A DNA stretch of 64,000 nucleotides from Vibrio splendidus 12E03 (GTDB lineage Bacteria > Pseudomonadota > Gammaproteobacteria > Enterobacterales > Vibrionaceae): NCBI RefSeq assembly GCF_000272105.2, contig NZ_AJZD02000174.1:1-64000 (forward strand). Reading direction: 5' to 3'. A model generated the notes under the pieces. It had not been told where the DNA came from, ran no database searches, and was given only the letters and a program-made list of their open reading frames with translations. The translations under genes were made by a program, and so were the position numbers. Positions within the stretch are counted from its first letter, which is position 1, and each line of letters begins with the position of its first letter. This document shows positions 36,561-45,646 of the stretch, one piece after another.

Positions 36561-37202
36561 ATGAAAGAGCTCATCATTCATACCATCACCGTGTTCATGG
36601 GCTTTTTCGCCATCATGAACCCTATCGCTAACACACCGATCTTTCTTGGTTTAACAGGCGACAACGACAGGGAGACAGTTAAGTCAATCGCGTTCCGCTC
36701 AGTGTTTATCGCATTCATTATCGTCAGTACGTTTGCCATTTCAGGTAAACTGATTTTTGACCTTTTTGGTATCACGCTTTATGCCCTGCGCATCACAGGC
36801 GGTATTTTGGTCTTCTTGATTGGCTTTCACATGCTTCAAGGTGAATCAACACACTCGAAGGCGAAAGAGAAGGTTAACTCAGATGCCCAACAAGACGCGG
36901 CGCTAAGTATCGCAGTATCACCACTGGCCATGCCGATACTGGCAGGTCCGGGGACAATTGCCACCGCGATGAACTTTGCTAGCACCGAGGGCATCTATGA
37001 AACCGTCATCACCATCATCGCGTTTGGTCTGTTGTGTACCTTAACTTACGTATTGTTTGTGTTTGGCGAACGCTTCGTGAAAGCGGTAGGGCCAAGCGCA
37101 CTGAACGTGATTACTCGAATGATGGGTTTGATACTGGCTGTTATCGGTATGCAGATGTTGATTGAAGGTATCGAGCAAGCTCATAAAGCACTGTTTGTCT
37201 AG
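36561..37202 (+). CDS. MarC family (UPF0056) membrane protein
   Basis: A 213-residue inner-membrane protein with about six hydrophobic segments. Family motifs include FMGFFAIMNPIANTPIFLGLTG at the N-terminus, ALRITGGILVFLIGFHML, and SPLAMPILAGPGTIATAM in the middle. The MarC family was once linked to antibiotic resistance, but that role is not supported experimentally and the function is unknown. An AAAGGAATAAT ribosome-binding site precedes the ATG. It has its own terminator and is separated from the GGGtGRT operon by another. Confidence 0.88.
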   Translation: MKELIIHTITVFMGFFAIMNPIANTPIFLGLTGDNDRETVKSIAFRSVFIAFIIVSTFAISGKLIFDLFGITLYALRITGGILVFLIGFHMLQGESTHSKAKEKVNSDAQQDAALSIAVSPLAMPILAGPGTIATAMNFASTEGIYETVITIIAFGLLCTLTYVLFVFGERFVKAVGPSALNVITRMMGLILAVIGMQMLIEGIEQAHKALFV

Positions 37203-37228
37203 CCTCTAACTCCACTAAGTTTTATACA

Positions 37229-37257
37229 AAAATAGCCAGCGATTCGCTGGCTATTTT
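37229..37257. terminator. Bidirectional terminator between the MarC and 5'-nucleotidase genes
   Basis: A perfect 13-bp stem (AAAATAGCCAGCG / CGCTGGCTATTTT) with a 3-base loop between convergent genes. Confidence 0.92.
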
Positions 37258-37286
37258 CTTTGTCGTTTTTGTTTATGAGTTATAAA

Positions 37287-38987
37287 TTAGCTAGCAGGAC
37301 AACCTTTCACTTCCAAGCCATTACTCATATAGATTAACTTACCAGCTTCTGGCGCATAATCTGCAGCTGTTATATTAGGATGCTTCACAAAGAATTCACG
37401 AAGTACAAAGGCATCCGCCAGCTGCGTCGATTCAACATCAATTACCGGATAATCATCACCACCAGCTGCACTAAAGCTGATCACAGAAAAGGTATAAGTA
37501 TCAGTTAAGCTGAAACCTTTATTGTTAATGTCACGTATGGTCACATCACTCGAGTCGCAATTTACAGTCAAGCTAATATTATCCAGTTGAGCATAAGCGC
37601 CAGAACCTGCCGTCATCGTAGCAACAACGTCTAAATACTCTTTTACTTCAGCTCCTGTCATCGTAGCTTTAGTTACGAAATTACCAAAAGGTTGAACCGT
37701 CAACACATCACGATACGTCACATCGCCCACTTGAATCGAATCACGTACACCACCAGAATTCATCACGCCGAAATCAGCATTCACTAAGTCGTAAGTTCGG
37801 TAAGCGTGGCCTAATAAGTGACCAAGGTTAGTCTGCTCAGAGCGAACCACATTACGATCACCTTCAAGCTTCGCATCTGTATTTGAGATCACTTCATCAA
37901 GCAACTCTTGGCCTTGTTGCTGATACGCAGAAAGCGTCGCAATCACTGTTAAGTCTGGTTCAATCTCAGTTTGGATAAACTGATAATCACCATTTTCGTC
38001 TTTCTCTTTCAAGTTCACAGGAACCAGATCGTACTTCGCTAAATGCAGTTTGCCTTCATAAAACTCAAAGTCAGCTCGACCTACATACTTGCCCCATTCA
38101 TGTGCTTGCATGATGTAAGTCCCATTCTGCTGATCTGGCTTACAATCATCTCCCGGATTAAAGTCTGCGTATTCATTACCTTCCATACAAACTGGGTTTT
38201 GGGAGTGCCCGCCAATAATGGCATCTAATTGCCCTTCCTCCAGTGAACGAGCAAGTAACACATCACCAGGAGCTTCACTACCATGTTGACCATCAGCGTA
38301 GTGCCCCATATGCGTAGTAGCAAAAATCAGGTCAACCGTTTCATTGGCCTCGATTTCTTTTATGGCTTTTTTGATTTCTACTTGCGGGTCCGCAAAATGA
38401 ATCGTCGCGACATTATCAGGGTTAACCAATTTCGCCGTATCTTTGGTTGTCAGGCCAATAACAGCTATTTTTAACCCATTAATAGTGAATACTTTGTATG
38501 GAGAGAAAAGGCGTTCATCAGTAACTGTGTCTCCATCTTTGATATAAATATTCGCCGCTAGCATTGGGAAATCAGCCAGTTCAGCCTGCATCTCTAGCAC
38601 ATCTAAGCTGTTGTCGAACTCATGATTACCTAATGCCATTGCGTCGTAACCAAGAAGGTTCATACCAACAAAATCCGGTACTGCGTTCTGCATGTCAGAC
38701 TCAGGCACACCTGTATTAATATCACCACCAGACAATAGAATGGTTTCACCACCGTTTTGGGTGACTTCAGCACGAATGCTATCGATCAAAGTCTTGCGAG
38801 CAGCCATTCCGTACTCACCCTTACTGTTCTCCCAAAAACGACCGTGGTTATCGTTGGTATGTAAAACAGTAAACTTGGTACAAGAAGCAGCAGTGTCACA
38901 TGTCACTGCGGTATCATTGCTGTCCGAGCCACAGCCAACCATCGCTACGCCGATAGAGAGCACCAGTAAAGACTTAGTAAAATTCAT
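37287..38987 (-). CDS. 5'-nucleotidase/metallophosphatase lipoprotein (UshA/NutA family)
   Basis: A 566-residue predicted surface or periplasmic nucleotidase. The lipoprotein signal MNFTKSLLVLSIGVAMVGC places the lipidated Cys at 19. The dimetal phosphatase domain has VLHTNDNHGRFW, LLSGGDINTG, LGNHEFDNS, TTHMGHYAD and IIGGHSQNPVC, providing the expected Asp, Asn and His ligands. The C-terminal 5'-nucleotidase substrate domain starts near residue 370, with NSGGVRDSIQVGDVTYRDVLTVQPFGN. Likely role: release of nucleosides from extracellular nucleotides, complementary to the OmpK nucleoside channel elsewhere in the window. It could be NutA or a paralogue. Confidence 0.9.
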   Translation of the reverse strand: MNFTKSLLVLSIGVAMVGCGSDSNDTAVTCDTAASCTKFTVLHTNDNHGRFWENSKGEYGMAARKTLIDSIRAEVTQNGGETILLSGGDINTGVPESDMQNAVPDFVGMNLLGYDAMALGNHEFDNSLDVLEMQAELADFPMLAANIYIKDGDTVTDERLFSPYKVFTINGLKIAVIGLTTKDTAKLVNPDNVATIHFADPQVEIKKAIKEIEANETVDLIFATTHMGHYADGQHGSEAPGDVLLARSLEEGQLDAIIGGHSQNPVCMEGNEYADFNPGDDCKPDQQNGTYIMQAHEWGKYVGRADFEFYEGKLHLAKYDLVPVNLKEKDENGDYQFIQTEIEPDLTVIATLSAYQQQGQELLDEVISNTDAKLEGDRNVVRSEQTNLGHLLGHAYRTYDLVNADFGVMNSGGVRDSIQVGDVTYRDVLTVQPFGNFVTKATMTGAEVKEYLDVVATMTAGSGAYAQLDNISLTVNCDSSDVTIRDINNKGFSLTDTYTFSVISFSAAGGDDYPVIDVESTQLADAFVLREFFVKHPNITAADYAPEAGKLIYMSNGLEVKGCPAS

Positions 38988-39360
38988 AGAAGATCCTTTA
39001 TTAATCGTTTTAATGTCGTTATGGCTGGAAATATACTTAATTAATATAGGGTTATAGTGATCTTCATCTTAATTACGCAGCTGAAAACTTGAGTATTTAC
39101 TCGGACTGTAGGCACAAGCGATTAATCAACAGAAGTCGAATAATTCTGATAATAAACATAGATTTATAAAGGAAGTGTGACTCATCCTATTGATATAGCT
39201 AACAACAAGGTGGGTTAGGTATGAGTAGCGAATATGGAAATCAAATTATGCTGCATAGTTTAATTAAACACTGCAACATTAAGAACGTGGTGTGATATCC
39301 GGATAATGAAAACTATCGCTAAAAAGACAAGCAATATCATTTTACAGACTTTATCCCGAT
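38988..39360. other. Intergenic region upstream of the nucleotidase and of dapD
   Basis: About 370 bp of divergent promoter DNA with no supported reading frame and no motif that I can name with confidence. Confidence 0.4.
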
Positions 39361-39361
39361 G

Positions 39362-39443
39362 CGCCCTTTCATAACGAGGGCGATCTCTTTATGATGAACG
39401 CAATTAAATTAACTTTGCTAACGACGGCGCTCGTTATTCGAGC
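39362..39443 (+). promoter_or_regulatory. Candidate leader with alternative hairpins upstream of dapD
   Basis: Three pairings compete. CGCCCT (39362-39367) can pair with AGGGCG (39377-39382). ATAACGAG (39371-39378) can pair with CTCGTTAT (39430-39437). GCTCG (39429-39433) can pair with CGAGC (39439-39443). The first two both involve the GAGGG that could serve as ribosome-binding site of a 22-codon frame. No T-run terminator follows, so transcription attenuation is not evident. Confidence 0.4.
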
Positions 39444-39459
39444 CACTGTTATGAAATAG
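39391..39459 (+). CDS. Possible 22-residue leader peptide upstream of dapD
   Basis: The frame begins ATGATG and encodes a short hydrophobic, Thr/Leu/Val-rich peptide beginning MMNAIKLTLLTTALVIR, ending at TAG 32 bp before dapD. GAGGG lies 10 bp upstream of the first ATG and is covered by alternative hairpins. It contains a single Lys codon in its body, so it is not an obvious lysine-attenuation peptide. It may be a chance frame. Confidence 0.3.
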   Translation: MMNAIKLTLLTTALVIRATVMK

Positions 39460-39491
39460 CAAATTCAAGACTCAACACATGGAGATTCAAC

Positions 39492-40523
39492 ATGGCTTTC
39501 TTTTCACTAGCCTTCGGTACGGCAACCAAAAACCGCGACAATAAAATCATTGAAGCGTTCTTCCCTAGCCCACTTCTAAACCCAAGCGACGCTCTAGTAG
39601 CGGCTGTTGGTGAAGTAGCAGGTTACACTGAAGGCAACCAAGCTATCGAAATCTCTGCTGCACAAAGCGCAGAACTAGCGAAAGCATTCGCAGCAAACGA
39701 CGATGCAGCAAACGCATCTTTCGCAGAAAAAGCAGCAGCATCTGATCAACCATTGGTTCTTGTTGTTCTTGCGACTGACGAGAAGCCAGCATCTGTTGCT
39801 GAAGGCTTCCTAAAGCTACAACTTATCTCTAACCGCCTAGTTCAACCACACGGTACGGTACTAGACGGCATCTTCGGTCTACTGCACAACATCGCATGGA
39901 CAAACGAAGGCCCAATCGACCTACCTGAGCTGGCTGAGCGTCAAATCGAAGCTCGCCTTGCAGGTCGCGCTTTGTCTGTAGATTGCGTAGACAAGTTCCC
40001 TAAAATGGTGGATTACGTGGTACCAACAGGTATTCGTATTGCTGATACTTCTCGTGTTCGTCTTGGCGCACATGTGGGTGAAGGTACAACGGTAATGCAC
40101 GAAGGTTTCATCAACTTCAACGCGGGTACAACAGGCGTAAGCATGGTTGAAGGTCGTATCTCTGCAGGTGTTGTTGTAGGTAACGGTTCAGACATCGGTG
40201 GCGGCGCTTCTATCATGGGTACTCTGTCTGGTGGCGGTACTATGGTTATCTCTATCGGCGAAAACTGCCTACTAGGCGCAAACGCAGGTCTTGGCTTCCC
40301 AATGGGCGACCGCTGCACTGTTGAGTCTGGTCTATATGTAACGGCTGGTACAAAAGTTCGCATGCTAGATAAAGAAGGCAACGAGGTAGAAATCATTAAA
40401 GCTCGCGACCTAGCTGGTGTTTCTGATCTGCTGTTCCGTCGCAACTCGATCACAGGTCAAATTGAGTGTCTAGCGAACAAGTCTGCTGTTGAGCTGAACA
40501 GCGAGCTACACAGCAACAACTAA
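39492..40523 (+). CDS. dapD: 2,3,4,5-tetrahydropyridine-2,6-dicarboxylate N-succinyltransferase
   Basis: DapD adds succinyl from succinyl-CoA to tetrahydrodipicolinate in the lysine/diaminopimelate pathway. The 343-residue protein is of the longer DapD type. Its N-terminal domain (1-160) is followed by a left-handed beta-helix of hexapeptide repeats: VRLGAHVGEGTTVMHEGFINFNAG, RISAGVVVGNGSDIGGGASIMG and NCLLGANAGLGFPMGDRC. GGAG stands 6 bp before the ATG. It is followed by a 7-bp tandem repeat and a strong terminator. Confidence 0.95.
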   Translation: MAFFSLAFGTATKNRDNKIIEAFFPSPLLNPSDALVAAVGEVAGYTEGNQAIEISAAQSAELAKAFAANDDAANASFAEKAAASDQPLVLVVLATDEKPASVAEGFLKLQLISNRLVQPHGTVLDGIFGLLHNIAWTNEGPIDLPELAERQIEARLAGRALSVDCVDKFPKMVDYVVPTGIRIADTSRVRLGAHVGEGTTVMHEGFINFNAGTTGVSMVEGRISAGVVVGNGSDIGGGASIMGTLSGGGTMVISIGENCLLGANAGLGFPMGDRCTVESGLYVTAGTKVRMLDKEGNEVEIIKARDLAGVSDLLFRRNSITGQIECLANKSAVELNSELHSNN

Positions 40524-40530
40524 TCTAAGC

Positions 40531-40570
40531 GCTAGATGCTAGATGCTAGATGCTAGATGCTAGATGCTAG
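40531..40570. repeat. Tandem heptanucleotide repeat (GCTAGAT)n after dapD
   Basis: Five complete GCTAGAT units and a partial sixth (GCTAG) run without interruption from 40531 to 40570, 8 bp after the dapD stop and 9 bp before its terminator. The preceding sequence CTAAGC is similar to the unit. It is transcribed in the dapD 3' untranslated region. Confidence 0.97.
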
Positions 40571-40578
40571 AAAATACG

Positions 40579-40613
40579 AAGCCGCTGGGGTTAAATCCAG
40601 CGGCTTTTCTTTT
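40579..40613 (+). terminator. Terminator of dapD
   Basis: A perfect 10-bp stem (AAGCCGCTGG / CCAGCGGCTT) with an 8-base loop, followed by TTCTTTT. Confidence 0.9.
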
Positions 40614-40634
40614 ATCTATAGATAATGAAAGACG

Positions 40635-41168
40635 TTACACTTTCTCTGCGGCTAACTGCTCTAGAGCCTGGATAGAGGTTTCAGATACCAATGTGCCATC
40701 CATGTAGTAGCTGACCTTATCGCCATCGCGAACACCCAGTAGTACTGCTTTCTGACCATCGTTGTAAGTGATATCCATGCGAATCGTGTTTTCATCGATT
40801 TGCTGCATTTCACCCCATTCGATCTGGCGATTGTTGAAGCCTAGTGGTGCTTCTTTTAGTGAATCGTCTAGACTGTCATTCACATCGATCATGGTATCGA
40901 CTTTGCTATCGAAGATGTGAGGCGCACCAGTAAGTGGGTTTTTACCAGCCCAGAATTCAATCGAGTTAAATACAATGTAATCGGCTGCGGTTGTTAGTGC
41001 GTAAACCGGAGCAAGCAAGAAGTTGACGCCCGCACGAGCGTAACGGTTATCCACTACCTCGACGTTAAACTTCATTAATTTCCCGGTCACAGCGTTACTA
41101 CCTACACACCCAGCTAACGACATGACAATCGCTGCCACTGCAACGGCTTTTGTGATTGTTGTTTTCAT
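40635..41168 (-). CDS. DUF3332 domain lipoprotein
   Basis: A 177-residue predicted lipoprotein of unknown function. The signal MKTTITKAVAVAAIVMSLAGC gives Cys21. The region GVNFLLAPVYALTTAADYIVFNSIEFWAGKNPL is a hydrophobic stretch typical of DUF3332. The remainder is a small polar domain with IRMDITYNDGQKAVLLGVRDGDKVSYYMDG. Close relatives are small stand-alone envelope proteins. Convergent with dapD. Confidence 0.82.
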   Translation of the reverse strand: MKTTITKAVAVAAIVMSLAGCVGSNAVTGKLMKFNVEVVDNRYARAGVNFLLAPVYALTTAADYIVFNSIEFWAGKNPLTGAPHIFDSKVDTMIDVNDSLDDSLKEAPLGFNNRQIEWGEMQQIDENTIRMDITYNDGQKAVLLGVRDGDKVSYYMDGTLVSETSIQALEQLAAEKV

Positions 41169-41349
41169 AGTTCCCTCTTATGCCACGATGATTGATTCAG
41201 TTTTTGCACAGACGAACGAATATTACTCTGCGTAAAAACAGACATTATTCGCCTAACAAATTGATTCCATAACATTTAGCGTAGTGGAGATTTTTAGAAC
41301 AGCAAACTGCAAACCTCAATTTATCACTCTGGTTCCAAAAAAATTCACA

Positions 41350-41382
41350 AAAAAAAGCGCAGACCTTTCGATCTGCGCTTTT
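41350..41382 (-). terminator. Terminator of purL
   Basis: On the minus strand a 9-bp stem (AAGCGCAGA / TCTGCGCTT) is followed by a run of T residues, 38 bp after the purL stop. Confidence 0.88.
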
Positions 41383-41420
41383 AATTTTTGCTTAATCTAA
41401 TCTAGATTAACGCGGCATGA

Positions 41421-44400
41421 TTAACCCACATTCTTACGTGCGTTTTGGAACATACGCATCCAAGCGCCATTCTCGCCCCAGCCTTCAGGAGACCAAGAGT
41501 TAGCCACCGTGCGGAATACACGCTCTGGGTGAGGCATCATGATTGTCACGCGGCCATCCGTCGTTGTTAAACCTGTGATAGCGTTTGGCGAACCGTTCGG
41601 GTTGTTCGGGTATTGCTGAGTTTGGTTACCGTGGTTATCAACGTAACGTAGAGCAACCGTACCTGAGTTTTCAATCGCGTTTAGGTGGTCGTTGTCACGT
41701 ACTTCTACGCGGCCTTCACCGTGAGAAACAGCGATTGGCATACGAGAACCTTCCATGCCATTGAAGAATACAGAATCAGATTTCTGAACTTCTACTAGGC
41801 TGAAACGCGCTTCAAAACGTTCAGATTCGTTGCGAACGAAACGTGGCCAGTACTCTGCACCAGGGATAAGTTCACGTAGGTTAGACAACATCTGACAACC
41901 GTTACACACACCTAGAGAGAAGGTATCTTCACGCTTGAAGAAGTTTTCAAATTGCTCACGAGTCGAATCGTTAAACAGAACCGACTTAGCCCAACCTTCA
42001 CCAGCGCCTAGTACGTCACCGTAAGAGAAGCCACCACAAGCCACAAGGCCGTTGTACTCTTCTAGAACCGCTTGACCCGTAAGGATGTCGCTCATGTGAA
42101 TATCAGTTGCTTCGAAGCCTGCACGGTCGAATGCTGCTGCCATTTCAACGTGAGAGTTAACACCCTGCTCACGTAGAATCGCCATCTTAGGCTTAGCGCC
42201 AGTGTTGATGAACGGTGCAGCAATGTCTTCATTTACGTCGAAGCTCAATTTCACATTTAGACCCGGATCTGAGTTGTCTTTCTTCGCTTCGTGCTCTTGG
42301 TCTGCACATGCTGGGTTATCACGTAGACCTTGCATCTTATGCGTCGTCTCAGCCCAGATAGTACGTAGCTCAGTACGGTTACGTTCAACCACAACAGACT
42401 CGCCAGACTTAATCACTAGCTCATCAGATGCTTCAACAGAACCAATTACGTGTGAGCACGCTTCTAGGCCGTTTGCCGCAAGAGTTGAAAGAACCGCGTC
42501 TAGGTCATCGTTGCGAACTTGGATTACCGCACCTAGCTCTTCGTTGAATAGTGCTGCTAGCGTGTCTTCACCTAGAGCTCCAATGTTTGCATTAACACCA
42601 CAGTGACCAGCGAACGCCATCTCAGCCAGTGTTACGAACAGACCACCATCGCCTTTATCGTGGTAAGCCACAACTTGGTCGTTAGCAACCAGTGCTTGAA
42701 CGCCTTCGTAGAAACCTTTTAGCTGTGCTGCGTTGTCTACGTCTGCTGGCTTGTCACCAAGCTGCTTGTAAACTTGCGCCAGTGCCGTTGCACCTAGACG
42801 GTTTTTGCCGTTACCTAGGTCGATAAGAACCAGTGAAGTGTCACCTTTGTCAGTACGAAGTTGAGGCGTAATTGTCTTACGAACATCTTCAACACGAGCA
42901 AATGCAGTGATAACAAGAGATAGCGGAGACGTTACTTCTTTCTGCTCGCCGTTCTCTTCCCACTTAGTCTTCATCGACATTGAGTCTTTACCCACTGGGA
43001 TAGTTAGACCCAGTGCTGGACATAGCTCTTCACCCACTGCTTTAACCGCTTCGTAAAGGCCTGCATCTTCACCTGGGTGACCCGCTGGAGACATCCAGTT
43101 CGCCGACAGTTTAATGTGTTTGATATCGCCGATGTTAGTCGCTGCGATGTTTGTGATTGCTTCACCAACCGCTAGGCGAGCCGATGCGCCGAAGTCTAGC
43201 AATGCCACTGGCGTACGCTCACCAAGAGACATCGCTTCACCGTGGTAAGAGTCATAGCTTGCTGCCGTTACCGCACAGTTAGCAACAGGAATCTGCCATG
43301 GGCCAACCATTTGGTCACGAGCTACAAGGCCTGTTACCGAGCGGTCACCGATGGTGATAAGGAATGTTTTCTCAGCGACTGTTGGCAAGCGAAGAACACG
43401 GTCAACCGCTTCGTTCATCTCGATACCAGAACGGTCAATCGCAGGGTTGTTTGCTTTTTGCGTTTTCGCGTCACGGTGCATCTTAGGTGTCTTACCTAAT
43501 AGGATGTCCATTGGCATATCGATTGGCGTGTTGTCGAAGTGTGAATCTTCTAGTTTAAGTTCACGCTCTTCCGTTGCTTTACCAACCACGGCGTATGGTG
43601 CACGTTCACGCTTACAAATCGCGTCGAACGTTGCCATGTCTTTATCAGCAACCGCCATTACGTAACGCTCTTGAGATTCGTTACACCAGATTTCAAGTGG
43701 GCTCATACCCGGCTCATCGTTTGGCACGTCACGCAGGTTAAAGATACCGCCACGCTCGCCATCGTCTACAAGCTCAGGAAGTGCATTTGAGATACCGCCC
43801 GCGCCCACATCGTGGATGAATGCGATTGGGTTCGCATCACCTAGCTGCCAACAACGGTCGATAACTTCCTGACAACGACGCTCCATTTCTGGATTTTCAC
43901 GTTGTACAGAAGCGAAATCTAAATCTTCTGAAGAAGAACCAGAATCCATTGAAGACGCTGCACCGCCACCAAGGCCGATGTTCATCGCAGGACCACCTAG
44001 AACGATTAGGCTTGCACCTACTGGGATCTCTTTCTTCTGAACGTGCTCGTCACGGATGTTACCAAGACCACCAGCCAGCATGATTGGCTTGTGGTAACCA
44101 CGTACTTCTTCACCTGCGTGAGAATTTACTTTCTCTTCGTAAGTACGGAAGTAACCTAGTAGGTTTGGACGACCAAATTCGTTGTTGAATGCCGCGCCAC
44201 CAAGAGGACCTTCAAGCATGATATCCAATGCAGTAACGATACGGCTTGGCTTACCAAAATCTGTTTCCCAAGGTTGAACAAAGTTAGGGATCTTAAGGTT
44301 AGATACAGAGAACGCCACTAGACCTGCTTTTGGCTTACCACCAATACCTGTCGCGCCTTCATCACGGATTTCACCGCCTGAACCTGTCGATGCGCCCGGC

Positions 44401-45317
44401 CATGGAGAAATAGCCGTTGGGTGGTTGTGCGTTTCAACTTTCATCAAGATGTGTGTTTTCTCTTGGTGGTAGTTGTACTGACGAGTTTTTGGATCAGGGA
44501 AGAAACGACCGACTTCAGAACCTGTCATTACCGCTGCGTTATCTTTATAAGCAGACAGAACGTGTTCTGGTGTCGTTTCAAAGGTGTTCTTAATCATCTT
44601 GAACAACGATTTTTCTTGCTTAACGCCATCGATAGTCCAATCAGCGTTAAAGATCTTGTGACGACAGTGCTCTGAGTTCGCTTGTGCAAACATCATTAGC
44701 TCGATGTCAGTCGGGTTACGACCTAGCTTTTCAGTGAAGCTTTCAAGAAGGTAATCAATTTCATCTTCTGCAAGTGCAAGACCTAAGGTAACGTTTGCTT
44801 CTTCAAGCGCTTTACGTCCGCCTGTTAATAGGTCAACTTCCGCATAAGGAGCAGGCTCAGCAACTTTGAATAGTGCCGCTGCCGATTCGAAGTCAGTGAA
44901 AACCACTTCCATCATACGATCGTGCAGAATCGCTTTCAGTTCAACAAGTTGAAGCTCAGAAAGTTCAGAAGAAGTTTCAATGTAGAAAGCAGTACCGCGC
45001 TCTAGACGTGACACTTTAGCCAGTCCACAGTTGTGTGCGATATCTGTTGATTTTGAAGACCAAGGCGAGATAGTGCCCGGGCGTGGCGTTGCAAGCAGCA
45101 ATAAACCTTCAGGTTCATGCTCTTCAATCGTTGGACCGTAAGTCAGTAGCTTTTCTAGCTTCTCAACTTCAGACTCATCTAGGTCTGCCGTTAAATCAGC
45201 AAAGTGGGCAAACTCAGCGTAAATACCTGTTACAGGTAAGCTTAATTCACGACAAAGCTCTAAAAGCTTGTTAACACGAAACTCAGATAGAGCTGGGGAG
45301 CCACGCAAAATTCTCAT
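41421..45317 (-). CDS. purL: Phosphoribosylformylglycinamidine synthase
   Basis: PurL converts FGAR to FGAM with glutamine and ATP in purine synthesis. At 1298 residues it is the large single-chain type of gammaproteobacteria. It has an N-terminal PurS-like part ([22 protein letters not shown]), two AIRS-like synthetase halves (for example [32 protein letters not shown]), and a C-terminal glutaminase with [12 protein letters not shown] (nucleophile Cys) and [10 protein letters not shown]. It is transcribed alone with a PurR-like box upstream. Confidence 0.98.
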   Translation of the reverse strand: MRILRGSPALSEFRVNKLLELCRELSLPVTGIYAEFAHFADLTADLDESEVEKLEKLLTYGPTIEEHEPEGLLLLATPRPGTISPWSSKSTDIAHNCGLAKVSRLERGTAFYIETSSELSELQLVELKAILHDRMMEVVFTDFESAAALFKVAEPAPYAEVDLLTGGRKALEEANVTLGLALAEDEIDYLLESFTEKLGRNPTDIELMMFAQANSEHCRHKIFNADWTIDGVKQEKSLFKMIKNTFETTPEHVLSAYKDNAAVMTGSEVGRFFPDPKTRQYNYHQEKTHILMKVETHNHPTAISPWPGASTGSGGEIRDEGATGIGGKPKAGLVAFSVSNLKIPNFVQPWETDFGKPSRIVTALDIMLEGPLGGAAFNNEFGRPNLLGYFRTYEEKVNSHAGEEVRGYHKPIMLAGGLGNIRDEHVQKKEIPVGASLIVLGGPAMNIGLGGGAASSMDSGSSSEDLDFASVQRENPEMERRCQEVIDRCWQLGDANPIAFIHDVGAGGISNALPELVDDGERGGIFNLRDVPNDEPGMSPLEIWCNESQERYVMAVADKDMATFDAICKRERAPYAVVGKATEERELKLEDSHFDNTPIDMPMDILLGKTPKMHRDAKTQKANNPAIDRSGIEMNEAVDRVLRLPTVAEKTFLITIGDRSVTGLVARDQMVGPWQIPVANCAVTAASYDSYHGEAMSLGERTPVALLDFGASARLAVGEAITNIAATNIGDIKHIKLSANWMSPAGHPGEDAGLYEAVKAVGEELCPALGLTIPVGKDSMSMKTKWEENGEQKEVTSPLSLVITAFARVEDVRKTITPQLRTDKGDTSLVLIDLGNGKNRLGATALAQVYKQLGDKPADVDNAAQLKGFYEGVQALVANDQVVAYHDKGDGGLFVTLAEMAFAGHCGVNANIGALGEDTLAALFNEELGAVIQVRNDDLDAVLSTLAANGLEACSHVIGSVEASDELVIKSGESVVVERNRTELRTIWAETTHKMQGLRDNPACADQEHEAKKDNSDPGLNVKLSFDVNEDIAAPFINTGAKPKMAILREQGVNSHVEMAAAFDRAGFEATDIHMSDILTGQAVLEEYNGLVACGGFSYGDVLGAGEGWAKSVLFNDSTREQFENFFKREDTFSLGVCNGCQMLSNLRELIPGAEYWPRFVRNESERFEARFSLVEVQKSDSVFFNGMEGSRMPIAVSHGEGRVEVRDNDHLNAIENSGTVALRYVDNHGNQTQQYPNNPNGSPNAITGLTTTDGRVTIMMPHPERVFRTVANSWSPEGWGENGAWMRMFQNARKNVG

Positions 45318-45493
45318 GTGCTTAGGTCTCTTATGCAGTTGATTAAGGTAGTATTGGAATAAATTCAGTGGGTTATAGGAACAACCTAACTGTTTTCTTC
45401 GAAGCTATTCCCGAAGGTTGCCAAACCTATGCCGATTCCACCTCTTCAATGCGAGCGCATTATAAAGCATTTCTTTTTGTGACGTAACACCAA

Positions 45494-45509
45494 AAGCAAC
45501 CGTTTGCGT
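45494..45509 (-). promoter_or_regulatory. PurR-like operator upstream of purL
   Basis: AAGCAACCGTTTGCGT matches the PurR consensus ACGCAAACGTTTGCGT at 14 of 16 positions, about 180 bp before the purL start and also upstream of divergent mltF. purL is PurR-repressed in E. coli, so this is the likely operator. Confidence 0.7.
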
Positions 45510-45646
45510 TATTTTTTTTATCTTTCTGCGTAAATGGTGTTTTTGCTGCATTTATCACCACTTTTACATCTGTTTAATTAAACCTGCTTTGCCAGCCTTG
45601 CGGGGTTTGGTATAAAGGGGCTTCCACTTTTCGAGATTTCATTTTG

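Noticed and set aside
39362..39491. Lysine riboswitch upstream of dapD
   Set aside because: The leader is far shorter than the known L-box, which is over 150 nt with five helices, and none of its conserved core was seen.
40013..40453. 146-residue minus-strand frame opposite dapD
   Set aside because: Proline/arginine-rich composition typical of an antisense shadow of a repetitive beta-helix gene; no start signal.
40531..40570. CRISPR-like array after dapD
   Set aside because: The 7-bp units abut with no spacers, and no cas genes are present. It is a simple tandem repeat.
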